Shown: piece after piece, positions 1 through 11,119 of the stretch
Layout of the letters: every line of letters begins with the position of its first letter
How positions within the stretch are numbered: the first letter of the stretch is position 1
DNA from: Echinarachnius parma
Taxonomy: Eukaryota > Echinodermata > Echinoidea > Clypeasteroida > Echinarachniidae
Assembly: GCA_037951105.1 (NCBI GenBank)
Contig: JBAMJV010003285.1
Span: 124,001-188,000 of the forward strand
Reading direction: 5' to 3'
DNA: 64,000 nt
Position numbers and translations under genes: made by a program
Notes under the pieces: model-generated
What the model was told of the DNA's origin: nothing
What the model saw: only the letters and a program-made list of their open reading frames with translations
Database searches by the model: none

Positions 1-163
1 AATTGTTCAAAAGGGGGAAATGGTTACCCTATAAGCAAACTCATCAGTTTGAACTTTTAACACACTTTTAGCATTATAAGGGGCTTCTTATACGCATAAC
101 TTTAAATTATTAAATGTTTACTTCAATGAGATGTAACTTCAATGTTAATTGCATTTTTAAAAA

Positions 164-458
164 TTTTGCTTAGAAGTACTAGTATTCATTCCAACTAACT
201 TTACACAGATTCTTTTGTTAGGACCAGTATTTTACATAAATTGAACTCTCACATTTTTAAGTCCTTCCCGTGCCAATTTGGCACATAAGGCGGCGCCTAT
301 CTCCGATTCATTTTTGCTTAGAAGTACTAGTATTCATTCCAACTAACTTTACACAGATTCTTTTGTTAGGACCAGTATTTTACATAAATTGAACTCTCAC
401 ATTTTAAAGTCCTTCCAGTGCCAATTTGGCACATAAGGCGGCACCATCTCCGATTCAT
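164..458. repeat. Two-copy tandem duplication, unit about 148 bp
   Basis: The unit starting TTTTGCTTAGAAGTACTAG at 164 is repeated almost perfectly from 312. The copies differ by a few bases near the end (GGCGGCGCCTATCTCC versus GGCGGCACCATCTCC). No coding potential is seen. The high identity points to a recent duplication. Confidence 0.9.
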
Positions 459-2580
459 TAGCCCTAGGCCACACATCTACTATATGTAGCGAAAACTACA
501 GAAGGGGGCCAGTCCTCTGGTAACTCTGTATTAACTTTCCCTTCTCCGTTCTATAAATGCTGAGTGCCTGGCTAGAAGTAATTTATATTTTTACATACAC
601 ATCTTTCTTTTTGTAAATTTGATAGAATATCCCTTGTGCTGTTCAAAATGTGCTCAATAAACCTGTTCAATTCAATTCAAAGTTCAATAAATGAAAACGG
701 GGAAAAGGGAGTTGTTCTGCACAATATTGAATGTGGGTGTAGAGTGTCAGTGAAGTAAATGTCAGTTGTTGTTATTTATGGGTCCCATATTGTTTTTTTC
801 AGGGAGGGGTGGGTTGTTAGACACTAGTATGCCCTTTGTTTCATTTGCTATATAATACACATTTATTATTCTTCTGTTTATTGCTTTAATGCTTTTTTCC
901 TCACACATTCAGAACTGCAAACAAGTGGTTGGGCATTACATTTAACAAGCTAATATCCGCTTTGCTAACTGCAAATTGAAACGCTATATAAATGTAATAT
1001 ATTATTATTATTTTATTAAATAAATTGAATTTCAAATTGTACAGCTTGCCTGATGCCCTGTGATAAAAGAAGTTGTTGTTTTATCATTCAATTACAAAAA
1101 AAATTTGCCAAAAAATTAATATTTGGTATCATAAATCATAAATATTTAATTGGGTGAAAGCAATAAAGCATAAATCAAATCATTCAACAATTGCTAAGCA
1201 ACGGGTGACACTTTGAACAATGGGGAATTCAAGGGCGCCTAATCGTGGTTTAGGTCCCTCTCTCAGCTCCGACTGACTGAGGGCACTCCGTCCGTGTACA
1301 AATTTTAGTCTATAGTCTTATCTATGGAAGTGGAATTAGGTCCCCGTCTGACATCTGTGACGAAATGAACACTAGTGAATGGAAGGGGTGAGAGGGGGGG
1401 GGGGGGGGGGGGATGGGGGGGTGGGGGGACTAATAAGAGAATGCCAACAAGGGACTAGATACTAGATAGTAGATACATACTGTACTTCACAATTTTTAAG
1501 AATAATTTGGTAAGTTTGCTTTTCATCTTTTGTGCTCATTTTTTATTATTTTATAAATATTGTAGTATAATAATATATCCATCTGACATATAACAAAAAT
1601 ATATATTAATTTTGTGCAAAAATTAAAGGGAAATGCTCGTAGTGGGAAACGCCCCACACACAAAAAATTATATGAACGCTATTATTACCTACCATGTCAA
1701 AGAATATAATTTTACTAATATGGGATTATAAACATTTGGCCAGGAAACCACCTACTAATGGATATATTTGCAAAATTATAAAACTGATTTACAGTAAATT
1801 GACCGCCAACGCGGAATCGTGAATACGCTACGTGAAAAAAACCACGTGGTCCGCACATGGTTTCCGGTCTGCATGTAACGATGCTTATTAATAATTATTA
1901 TATTACAGCTTAGGTTCGGATTTTACCACACGTGACAAGCCTTTTTTAGATACTTATTCAACAATTATCAAATTGATCAATTATTTTGGCCAATATAAAT
2001 GTTTTCTGTATTAAACTTTCCCAAAAATGTTATTCATCTTTAAATATTAATCATTTTCTTATGACATTATTGGATGACTCACTAGACACTACATGGACAG
2101 GCAAGCAGCCCCCCCCCCCCCCCCCCCACCCCCCATCCCACACACACACACCCAAGTTACACGCACACACTACTTCACTAGTAGGTTAGCAATTATATTT
2201 CCCAGGTTAGCAATATCGCAGCTTACTATTTATGATATTGGGCTTGTTTATATCTCACATCAGCATAAATGATAACCCGTTCGTGCGATATTTAAATAGC
2301 GAAGCGGCGTATTCTTCGCTGTCTTCAGCCCTCCTAATTTTGCTGATCCTGATAATGTTCCATCTCACAACACATATCCGAAGTTGCAAAAAGTAACATC
2401 TACTTATTGTAATGCCTTAATAATGTTAACTTCTTGAAAAGCAGAGATATGAAGTAAAGAAAAGGACAACAATACGAACCAACAACTCTGCGAGCTCTTT
2501 TCGAAGCCGCAACATGCTCCTCCGTGTTTTACCTAGCCTTCGTGTTTGATTCGCAGGGTCAGGACGCAGAAGCAAAGATA
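459..2580. other. Gene-free stretch with low-complexity runs
   Basis: No convincing exon is seen. The stretch holds a CAATAAACCTGTTCAATTC tail-like motif near 655, a short GCTATATAAATG plus (ATT)n tail near 983-1020 of the kind left at 3' ends of SINEs or LINEs, a G-run at 1396-1412 and a C-run followed by CA repeats at 2109-2150. Confidence 0.5.
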
Positions 2581-2584
2581 CCCG

Positions 2585-2760
2585 GGTTGTTCGGCTGCCT
2601 ATTCGTCGTGGGCCGGTGGTGCGGCGGGTGGGCGTGCGGGCACAATCAAGCGAAATCGCGACTCCACCGCGCGCGCGCATGCAATACGATACTTGCACTG
2701 TACTTTGCATTGGCATAACGTTACGTCCGTTACGCTCGGTCCACTAGTATGTCGTCCTCC
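2585..2760. promoter_or_regulatory. CpG-rich patch, possible promoter
   Basis: This is a local island of high GC with many CpG dinucleotides, including CCGCGCGCGCGCATGC around 2668-2683, in an otherwise AT-rich region. Open frames of 64-117 codons cross it in several frames, but none shows a recognisable domain. It could be the promoter or first exon of a gene outside the recognised set; that is inference only. Confidence 0.25.
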
Positions 2761-3057
2761 ACAAACTCGCGATATCTTTGAAACAAGTTGCCCAAAATGT
2801 GGGTTAACTCGCCCCAATATTTCTTCTTTATGTAGGCTTTCATATATTTCTAAGATTTTTTTCTTCAAAAAATGTAGTATTCCTATGTGTTTTTTTTAAC
2901 CAAAGTTAACAGAAATAGACCGTGCTATTACCATTTCTTTCATATTGTGTTATCACGGAGCTTGTATCTCAATGGTATAATTTGATAATCATATTATATT
3001 GGACGAAATGTTATACATTTAAATATATGTATAATCTTTCCTGGGGCTGTGCCTCCC

Positions 3058-3200
3058 TTCCTTACTCTGCCACCCCCCCCCCCTCCCCCTCCCCACCCAC
3101 ACCCTCTCCCTCCCCACCCACATCCTCCCTCTTCCTTTTCCTTCCCCACCTTCTCCCCCCCCCCCTCCCCACCCACACACACACACACACACACATCCTC
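3058..3200. repeat. C-rich low-complexity tract ending in (CA)n
   Basis: A polypyrimidine tract with blocks of CCCCCTCC and CCCCACCCACA leads into a (CA) microsatellite at about 3175-3196. The frames here give only Pro/His/Ser-rich translations and are not believed to be genes. Confidence 0.85.
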
Positions 3201-3319
3201 TCCCGTTTCCCTTTTCATTCTATGTATATAATGTATATATTTCTGTATAATAACTGTATAATTGTATATTACTGTATATATAACTGTATAATATTGTAAC
3301 ATAATTATTTCAACGAATC

Positions 3320-3435
3320 TGAAATTATCTTGCATTATATGTATATATTGTTATACTTCATTATTGTGTACTCCGATACCCTATATGGGTCGTTGAGTAA
3401 ATAATAAACTTTCAAACTTTCAAACTTTCAACCAA
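3320..3435 (+). repeat. Retroposon-like 3' tail with AACTTTCA repeats
   Basis: A unique-looking stretch with CCTATATGGGTCGTTGAGTA is followed by AATAATAAACTTTCAAACTTTCAAACTTTCAA. A short direct-repeat tail is typical of non-LTR retroposon 3' ends in invertebrates. Assignment to a family is not possible here. Confidence 0.4.
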
Positions 3436-3488
3436 CAACAAATATTCAGATGGCAGCCAAATGACTGAATTGAGATATAACATTGAAA

Positions 3489-3524
<36 letters not shown>

Positions 3525-4072
3525 AAATATCTATGCATGTTCATTATCCAAAATCAGCGGAAACTATGTTGTAGTATTAGCGGCGTGCTAATTACTAATT
3601 GGAATATGAAAACAAAATATATGACCATATCGCCGGTCTCGACCCTTTCCCATCATCAAGTTTAAAACATTTTACCGCGAAAGAGATTGATCGTGCTAAG
3701 ACAATTATAACTAGCACGATATATTCAAAACTATATATTTTTATTTATTTATTTTTTTTTTTATTTCCACAAATGGGCGGAACACCCTAGTCAGCGCAGC
3801 TGTTTTTCATAGGGGTCCAATTAAAAATACATGATATTTTTTTAACAAAATAAAACATGACAATAAATAAATTAATACAAATTAATAGAACTAAGTTAAT
3901 GATACATTGTACAAAAAATAAGAAGAACAAAAAGAATAACAACATCCCCCACTCACAAAAAAAAGATTACTATAACGGGGCCCTATTGTACATTGTCCTA
4001 AAATTCATCATATTTATCAAAGTAGCGTTTTGTAATGAATTCACTCTTTTTTTAAATTTTTAAATCGATGGA

Positions 4073-4923
4073 CTATATCATGTCGTCAGAAAGACTATTC
4101 CACAATTTACTTCCTCTAAAAGAAATTTTCCTTTTGCCATAATTTGTTCTAGGTCTATTAATCATTAATTGTTCACCAGTTCTTGTTTGATATACTTTAT
4201 CACGTCTCCTAAAAATAATACTAATATATGAAGGACAGTTTTTATGTATAGCTTGATAAACAGTATGTGCTAACTGTTTTATCCTTCGGAGTTCCAAGTT
4301 ATCTAAATGTATTTGTTCAAACAGGGCTACAGTTGGGTACATATAATCAACTTGAATTATATACTCTCAAAAAGCGATTTTGTAATGTTTGTAATTTATG
4401 GCGATTAGTTTGATTTGTATTGCCCCAAACAACGTTACAATAATCAAAATTTGGCTGTACAATTTATTTATAAAACATTAAAGCTGTTCGATTATCAATA
4501 AAATTCCGAATTCTTTTCAAAAGATAAAGCACCTTAAGCATTTTCTTATGAACATAAGTAACTTGATTATTCCAGTCTAATTTCTCATCAATTATGACAC
4601 CAAGATATTTACATGATTGAACTCGTCGTATAATCATATCATTAATACATATGGGATGGTTTTCAAAAAATACATTGCAACCTTTCAAACGTTGGGCTGA
4701 TCCAAGCACTATGAATTCACACTTACTTATATTGACAATTAATTTATTGCTTCTTAACCAAGCTGACATTAAAACTAAATCATTATTCAATTTGTCCACA
4801 ATAATATTAGGGTTGTTATTAGAATAATATAAGCATGTATCATCTGCATACAAGGATATATCACAGTCCGATAAACATTTAGGCATATCATTTACATACA
4901 GAGAAAACAACAATGGGCTACTA
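4073..4923 (-). pseudogene. 5'-truncated non-LTR retrotransposon reverse transcriptase, broken
   Basis: On the minus strand the first block (4913-4464) encodes the C-terminal half of a non-LTR reverse transcriptase. The catalytic YADD box is seen in LYADDTCLYYS, followed by the KCEFIVLG and SCKYLGVIID motifs typical of the RT thumb region of Jockey/CR1-like LINEs. The reading then meets a TAA after ALMFYK, a TGA further on, and a frame change before the last block (4342-4073), which carries the family C-terminal pattern RTNYGKRKISFRGSKLWNSL. The sequence begins abruptly at about 4923, inside the part of the domain before FSLYVND, which is the usual 5' truncation of LINE insertions. It is a dead copy. 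The region 3760-4072 is probably its 3' UTR. The clade is not resolved. Confidence 0.85.
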
Positions 4924-5299
4924 GTTGAGTATATAATTATTATCTTCTAGTTATAGGTCTATTATAGGAGTCAATCAGATTACATCACCTATATGCTGTC
5001 GATGATTATGTCTCATGCACTGATCATCTTTGTCCTCACTCCTTTAACTCGCTCACCTAGTAGTTCTCTATGTCCCATACGACTTCGAACATTAAAGGGA
5101 TCTAGTAACTTTGTTGACATGTGCAAAACTTGGTTGAGTCAATGTATATTGTCGTTATCCGATATGTCCACTGGGTATTGTGTACAAAATTCAAGTTAAG
5201 TAGACGTTATATGGCTGAGTAATGAGCAAACATGCAAATTGATATTCACCAACTCATTGTACTGACTTTGTACACAGTTACGACTATCCAGTGGATAAT

Positions 5300-5675
5300 T
5301 TAAAGGGACTTAGTAACATTGTCCAAATCCTCAAAATCCAATTGGAATTTTAGCAGCATACATTGTTGTATTCGTATAAACAATCAAAGCATGGGACATG
5401 TTTCGGTTTTTTTCAAATTTCACTTTTGTTAAAAAGATATTTACGATTGAAGTGTTCAGATGTTAAATTATCCACTGGACCGCGAAAACCGTGTACAAAG
5501 TGAGTGCAATGAGTCAGTGAATATCACTTTGCATTTTTGCTCATTACTCGGCCATATAATGTCCATTTGACTTGAAATTTGTACACAATACCCTGTGGAT
5601 ATAACAACAATATTACATTGTACCAACCATTTATCACTTTTTGCACATGTCAACAAAGTCACTAGATCCCTTTAA
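5300..5675 (-). mobile_element. T2/Kolobok-type MITE, family A, copy 2, inserted in copy 1
   Basis: This is a full-length copy in reverse orientation. It begins at TTAA 5300-5303 and ends at TTAA 5672-5675. The interrupted copy 1 reads up to GTGGATAATTTAA on the left and resumes with CATCTGAACACG on the right, matching GTGGATAGTTAAAAATCT in the intact copy at 41207. The insertion therefore used a TTAA that lies inside the family's own sequence. Confidence 0.85.
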
Positions 5676-5765
5676 CATCTGAACACGTACTTCAATCGTA
5701 AATATCTTTTTAACGAAAGTGGAATTAGAAAAACCGAAACCTGTCCAATGTTTCTATTGTTAATA

Positions 5766-7062
5766 CTAGGTGTAACAAAATAACTGTTATGTTTTTAATC
5801 CGTAATAACTCGGTTGCTTATGAATGGAATCAGGTCGAAATTCCAGAACTTGTAAAGGAACATTGTCAAATTCATCTGTCGAAGTTTGGTTACATAATAC
5901 TGGCTGTGACAGAGAAATAGACATGACTGTCCGTGGTCGAGGTCACCTTTTGTGTCGGTGCCCTCATTGACCAAGTCTTTTGTAAGGGATGAATCCAACC
6001 AAATAGTTGTTTAATGTTTACTCCTTGAAATTGAATGCAGCAATGAATGGGATATATTGCTTTATCTATGGGTGCATTGGGAAGAAGGTCTCAGATTCGA
6101 ACCCACTTTTTTTTTTATTGACAATAGCCACCCTTTCTCTAGTTGAAATCTGATAAAACTTGGCACAGGAAATTTGACAGTATCCCTTTACATTGTCTGA
6201 AGTTTTACTTTAATTCCATTCATAAGCGACTGAGTTATTACGGATTAACCCTAATAAGGCCGGGGGGCCATAATGGCCCCCCCCCCCCCCCCTCCGCGAT
6301 TTTTTTTTATTGCTCCAAAACGCTGTACGATGACGCGCCGCTGCTTGGTGACTTTTTTTTCGGGTCTTGCGCACATTTTAAAACAAAAATTTCGAAAATC
6401 GGACGTACCGTTACAAAGTCACGTGACCTTTTGTCTATGCATGTCAGCCCGAAAATCGCTCAATTTCGTGATTTGTGTAGAAAACATATGGAAATATCAA
6501 TTTTCGTAAAATGAGGTGTATCATTAGTTATTTGGTGTTGTTAACATGTTATATGTTGGTTTGGGGGTTCAAAATAGTTAGATTATAGTTAGAAATAAAT
6601 AAACAACAAAAACAATAAAATACATATTAAAAAAAAAGAAGAAATACATAAGAAATTAACAAAACAATAGAAAACATAAGGAAGAACCGGGCTCTTCCAA
6701 TTTTTTTTGTCGTATTATCATTCCAAATGCTCTAATGAATATATGTAGTGAAAACCAGTCTTTAATTATGAAGAATATATGATTTATGGGTAAAAATATG
6801 AATTTCATGACTTATTTGCATAAATTACAATAAATATGCAAATTAATGAATTTTTCAAAATTTTTAAAAATTACCATTGTATTCTATACACTTCACTTAT
6901 CATGCGTGCACAATTTTACGGCGATCGGCCGCTCCGTGGCCGAGATCTTAGGGGGGGGGGGCCATAATGGCCCCCCCCCCCCCCCCCCCCCGGCCTGCTG
7001 AAGACCTCAAATAGCCCGGCCCTTTTAGGGTTAAAACATAACAGTTATTTTGTTACACCTAG
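5766..7062. mobile_element. Long-TIR DNA element, itself split by a piggyBac-like insertion
   Basis: The outer ends are TAGGTGTAACAAAATAACTG at 5767 and its reverse complement ending at 7061. The arms continue inward as TTAATCCGTAATAACTCGG (5795) and its partner ending at 6247, but the right arm is cut by the block 6245-7034. Removing that block gives an element of about 510 bp with inverted arms of about 65-70 bp. There is no coding sequence. It sits inside the family A MITE. Confidence 0.8.
6245..7034. mobile_element. piggyBac-like MITE with TTAA duplication
   Basis: It is flanked by TTAA at 6245-6248 and 7031-7034. The ends are CCCTAATAAGGCCGG and CCGGCCCTTTTAGGG, so the outer sequence TTAACCCTA matches piggyBac termini. 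Both ends carry G and C runs around GGCCATAATGGCC. The interior shares segments with the element at 38569-39348 (for example ATCGGACG and TTACAA.GTCAC.TGACC). No transposase is present. Confidence 0.75.
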
Positions 7063-7130
7063 TACAAATACAACATGGTATGAGGAACCGTTAGAATTCC
7101 AATGGGATTTTAGGATTAGGACAATGTTAT

Positions 7131-7840
7131 ACTAAACCGAACACAAAAAGTAACTACCCCCCCCCCCCCCCTAAACAACTGCTCATAATTTCATAACCGA
7201 TAATAGTTTCAAGATGTCATCTTGCCACAATATTGGTACAATTAATATTTACATTATGTGTGATATTCATCACTTTATGGCTGAATGAGCACATATTAAA
7301 GACAAAATGGACCAATTCAAAAGTCACAAGGCATTGTGCGTGCCTGTACATTGTTGTGAAACAGCAATTTGGCTGAATGCATTGGTTATTGTCACGGGCG
7401 TAGCGACTTACGTAATACCTATTCATCAGGGGGATGAATGAAAAAGATCATCCCCCAGTTGAATGGGTATCAATGACATGTTTACGCCCGTGGTTATTGT
7501 TTATGAAACAATGCTGTTTGATATTCCATTCATTTTGATTTTGTTATGGCACATGTGGTAAAATGCGTTAATTGCAATTTTAAAACAGTGCATTTTTAAT
7601 TTTTTCACTACTCAATAAACTGTAATGATGATAATACTTTTGCGAATTTTGAAATATGACAATTTTCTCTTGAATGTGTGCTCACTCAACCATGGATTAA
7701 TGGTTACGTCTTATTTTAACACATTGTTTTCCTAACTACCATAGGGATATTTTGGCAAGACAAAATCTAGAAACGATTCTTGGTTATGAAATTATGGGCA
7801 ATTGTTTAGGGGGGTAGTTACTTTTTGTGTTCGGTTTAGT
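7131..7840. mobile_element. TIR element of 710 bp containing a hAT-like MITE
   Basis: The termini ACTAAACCGAACACAAAAAG (7131) and its reverse complement (ending 7840) begin inverted arms of about 55-60 bp that also include GTAACTACCCCCC and AAATTATG. The element interrupts the 3' end of the family A MITE. Its interior is non-coding and contains a 100-bp MITE at 7393-7492. Confidence 0.75.
7393..7492. mobile_element. 100-bp hAT-like MITE with 8-bp target duplication
   Basis: The ends CACGGGCGTA and TACGCCCGTG are inverted repeats, and the element is flanked by an exact 8-bp direct repeat GTTATTGT at 7385-7392 and 7493-7500. An 8-bp duplication with CA...TG ends is characteristic of hAT transposons. 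This is the innermost level of the 5.1-7.85 kb nest. Confidence 0.85.
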
Positions 7841-7850
7841 TCCCATTTAA

Positions 7851-8690
7851 GGGATCAAGAATTTTTAAAAAACTTGTTTACTCAAACAAAGTATTGGATT
7901 GAATACCAGCCCTGGCCTATTTGTGTGCTTGTCAGGCGAGAACCTATATGCCCTCATGTAAGCCCCCCCCCCCCCCCCCCCTTCTCCCCACTGGAAACAA
8001 ATCCTAACTACATCACTGCAATCCCCTTCATAGAAATTTGTTTGAAACATGTCTATAAATGTCACTTGTCTACAGTAGCTACTACTTTTCTTGTTTCCCC
8101 TATTATGTGGTCCGTTTGACTGTACATCATATGGACCAATGACCAAACAACGCAGCGATTTTACCAAAAGTTAAGGCGAGTTGGCAGAGGGGCTATTTAG
8201 TTATGGTTGACTTGTCTAGCATCCGCTACCAATTACCAAGTTACCATATTATGAAAGGCATTTGATGCCAAAATAGTTGAACTATATAGCATAATTTTGG
8301 TCATCTTATTCATTTGCTTAAAATAAGACGATTTGCATTTTTATCACATTGAAGTGTCATCTTTAATTATTCATGTTGAAAAAGAGTAATATCTTATTTA
8401 TTGTTAATAAGACTGTATCATATTCATTGCGTAAAATAAGACGATGATCCTAATTTTGTATGATACCAACCGCTTACCATACCATTAATGTACAGAGCTA
8501 GCTAGCTGAAAAGGATTGAGTGATCGTGAAAAGGACACCCGAGCTCGAAAAGGAAATGTTTGGAAGTATATTATCATCCTCTTACTTCATTGTTGAGGCT
8601 CATTCTAAACAAAACTAAATTATCAGAATATTGACAACAACTACGGAAAGTCCCAAGTCTGCTGACTTTTTAGTTTAGATGATTTGTCTC
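7851..8690. other. Gene-free stretch with partial MITE
   Basis: A C-run lies at about 7965-7981. A partial copy of the CAGTCAAACC family is visible at about 8050-8124 (TGTCTACAGTAGCTAC and ending CGTTTGACTG). The rest is AT-rich with repeated AAAATAAGACGA near 8320 and 8430. No exon is seen. Confidence 0.5.
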
Positions 8691-8906
8691 TGACTGATTG
8701 CCCTTGATTGTTGCCCACTGGCTGAACTGCGTCGCCTCGCGACTGTCGCCCACGCAGAAGCCGACGCAGCTGGCCTACCTACCCCTCAGCAACCCGTATA
8801 GCCTGGACAGGTCAGTCGACGCGACGGCCTGTTCGTTTTGTTGCAGTTGACTACTGGAATTATTTATAAATCTTGATTGACAGTAACCAAAACTAAAAGT
8901 CCATCA
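8691..8906 (+). promoter_or_regulatory. Probable promoter and 5' UTR of the RIIAD1-like gene
   Basis: A CpG-richer segment (for example CGTCGCCTCGCGACTGTCGCC near 8730) lies directly upstream of the start codon, against an AT-rich background. No TATA box is evident. Half-site X-box-like GTTGCC and CAGCAACC sequences are present near 8715 and 8788, which would suit RFX control of a ciliary gene, but half-sites this short occur by chance. Confidence 0.4.
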
Positions 8907-9099
8907 ATGGCAGTTCCGAACCACAACCCTCCGCAAGGAATGGAAGGATATGACTTTGGTGCATTGAGCCCAGAACAGCAAGAGAAACTCAACACTTTCA
9001 AGGTAAAAAATCTAATTCTAAAATTTGGATTGTATTAATGAAATAATGCTGTATAATTGTATTTCACTCGACATCACTCAAACATAATGACAGATCACA

Positions 9100-9143
<44 letters not shown>

Positions 9144-10522
9144 GGATGATAATGATGATGATGATGATTTAATGATTTTGATAATGTCAAAATGATAATC
9201 TTTTAAAATTGATTTTATTCCATATAAAAATGTCTACCATGTCTATGGAAATTTTTTGGAAGTATCAATTTTGTTAATTAATCCTATACTCTATAGGCCT
9301 ATAATGCTGTAAGTGTAACATGCTTTACATGGCTGTTTATATGATTAAAAACAACTTTATACTATACAGTCCAGCTATCCATACTTTGCAGAAAAAGGGA
9401 TACAGCCAAACCCGCTTACACTTGACTATTACATAAGCCCTTTGACTTGCAGGGGTGGCCAAACTGACTATGGCAGAATGAGAAAATCTTGTATTCTTTT
9501 ATGTCAAGCCTCCATAGCATAGTTGCAGTTTTGATAAGCTGTATGTTTGCTAAGGAAATTGTATTTGGGTTTATTAGAATTTAGTAAATGTTTGTTTTGG
9601 GTCACCAGAAATTGAAAGAAAATTATTTTACTGACCTGACCAGGCCAGGCCTCTAGCTAGAAAAGTGTAATAGTGTTGAACCTGTGTTTACTGTGTTTAC
9701 TTAGTTGTGTAATGCTATATTTCAATTAAATCCCTTTGTCCACAGATGCAGACACGAGTTGCAAATGAGAAATATCTCCGAGATCATCCAGAGGTAGACA
9801 TTCTTCTGGCTGGATTCTTAAGGTTAGTAGCTTTGAAGAAAACAAAAATAGTATCTAGATACAATTTGTTAAGAATAACACAAAATGTTAGTCTTTATAT
9901 TGTTAAAGTGGTTCATCTTGATAAGTTTTTCCATCATTATTTCATGTACATGTATATCTGCCCTTTGTCAGTTTCCATACTGTACACTGCAGTTATTGCA
10001 ATTACCGAAATGTAATTTTGCTACATTTTAGTTTGTGATACAATGTCTTTTTGATGATTTTTTGTTTCTACACAGGTCTGTACTGTTCAAACTTTAGACT
10101 TAAAGCATAAACATAAAGCAACATTGCAAAACTTTGTAGGTGGTAAAGTGTGTTTTGATTGTGACCTCTCTGACGTGACAAATCTGATCTTCTCTCCTCA
10201 AGCTTCCCTGTCTTGCACAACCTCCTTCAGACTGCAACATTCCCAAATCAATCTCAATCATTTCCATCATTTTCTTCACACTATCAACTTTCAAACCTAC
10301 AGTGCAAGGAGTCATTTTCGTCTTTGGATGGTTTGTAATACTAATAATGGGACGTTTTTTTCCCCTGTAATTTTCAGAGATGTTCTCAGCAGACGACCAG
10401 AAAACATCCAAGATTTTGCAGCAGACTGGTTTACGAAACCCAAACTAGCGGACGATATTCATCACCAACTAGAGAAGCGAGATAACTCACTTCGAGACGA
10501 GAGATTCCAGAGGAAATTGTAG
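8907..10522 (+). CDS. RIIAD1: RIIa domain-containing protein 1-like (3 exons)
   Basis: The exons are 8907-9002, 9746-9822 and 10378-10522, with GT donors at 9003 and 9823 and AG acceptors ending at 9745 and 10377. Phases (0, then 2) fit, giving 105 aa with a TAG stop at 10520. The start ATG is chosen because it is the first in the open exon and gives a length close to the roughly 90-100 aa family. The N-terminal 20 residues are Pro/Asn-rich and variable. From about residue 28 the protein reads as a helical RIIa-type dimerisation/docking module: TRVANEKYLRDHPEVDILL, then FLRDVLSRRPENIQDFAADW, ending in a charged tail. The RRPENIxxFAA pattern is the conserved core of RIIa-fold proteins, which dimerise and dock amphipathic helices of A-kinase anchoring proteins, mostly in cilia and sperm. 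The family call rests on the motif; function is inferred. Confidence 0.88.
9101..9172 (+). repeat. (GAT)n microsatellite in RIIAD1 intron 1
   Basis: More than 20 near-perfect GAT units lie in the first intron, interrupted by GAG and AAT near the 3' end. They cause open frames of poly-Asp or poly-Met that are not coding. Confidence 0.95.
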
Positions 10523-10997
10523 ACCAACGTACAACGACATTACCTACTTCTAAAGAGTCCTTAGCGTCCTTACTAAATTATTTGTCTTGTAATGGACAGT
10601 ATTGTTTTGTTTTGATGTAGATCACTTTCTAAGTCACAGCACAGTAATGGATAGTTAAATGTAAACAAAAGTGTTTGAACAGTTATCATTGAGGATATAC
10701 CTTTATTGGTTGAAACTAAAGGCAAGTACTTGACCAATTGAACTTGGTCAAATAATAGAGAAAAAAATTGTGGTTACTTCAGAAACACATTCACACATCG
10801 ATCTGTTTTTTTTTATGTCTTTAAAAAACAGATGGTCTTTGACAGTGATGTTACATGGTTTGATACTTTGATTGTGGGGACATGCTTTGTTTTTTGTTTT
10901 GAATTCAGAATTTGTAACATTATATTTTCCATAGCTTCACCTACACCACAGTCACCACTGATCTTTGATTAGATTGTCGTTTCTTGTTTTTGATGTA
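10523..10997 (+). other. RIIAD1 3' UTR and flank
   Basis: AT-rich sequence follows the TAG stop without further open frame. A canonical AATAAA lies further downstream at 11316-11321, after the palindromic MITE, and is the nearest good polyadenylation signal I can point to. If it is used, the MITE would be part of the 3' UTR. Confidence 0.4.
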
Positions 10998-11117
10998 CCG
11001 TATTTGCCGGTGTATAAACCGCACCTGTGTATTAACCGCACCTGTGTATTAACCGCACCCCCTTTTTTTGCAAGTTTTTTCGAAAAAAAGGTGCGGTTAA
11101 TACACCAGCAAATACGG
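10998..11117. mobile_element. 120-bp palindromic MITE with TA duplication
   Basis: The ends CCGTATTTGCCGGTGTATAA and TTAATACACCAGCAAATACGG are inverted repeats, flanked by TA at 10996 and 11118. The left arm has a short internal duplication (TGTATTAACCGCACC twice). TA target and small palindromic form fit a Tc1/mariner-type MITE. Confidence 0.8.
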
Positions 11118-11119
11118 TA

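Larger units (their letters stand above)
5092..7850 (+). mobile_element. T2/Kolobok-type MITE, family A, copy 1 (host of a nest)
   Basis: The left end TTAAAGGGATCTAGTAAC is at 5092. Comparison with the uninterrupted copies at 41207-41587 and 62417-62802 shows this copy is split into four pieces: 5092-5303, 5676-5765, 7063-7130 and roughly 7838-7850. The intervening blocks are other transposons (5300-5675, 5766-7062, 7131-7840). Without them it would be about 380 bp. The TTAA target and TTAAAGGRR terminus are those known for Xenopus T2 MITEs. The right terminus is degraded. Confidence 0.75.
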
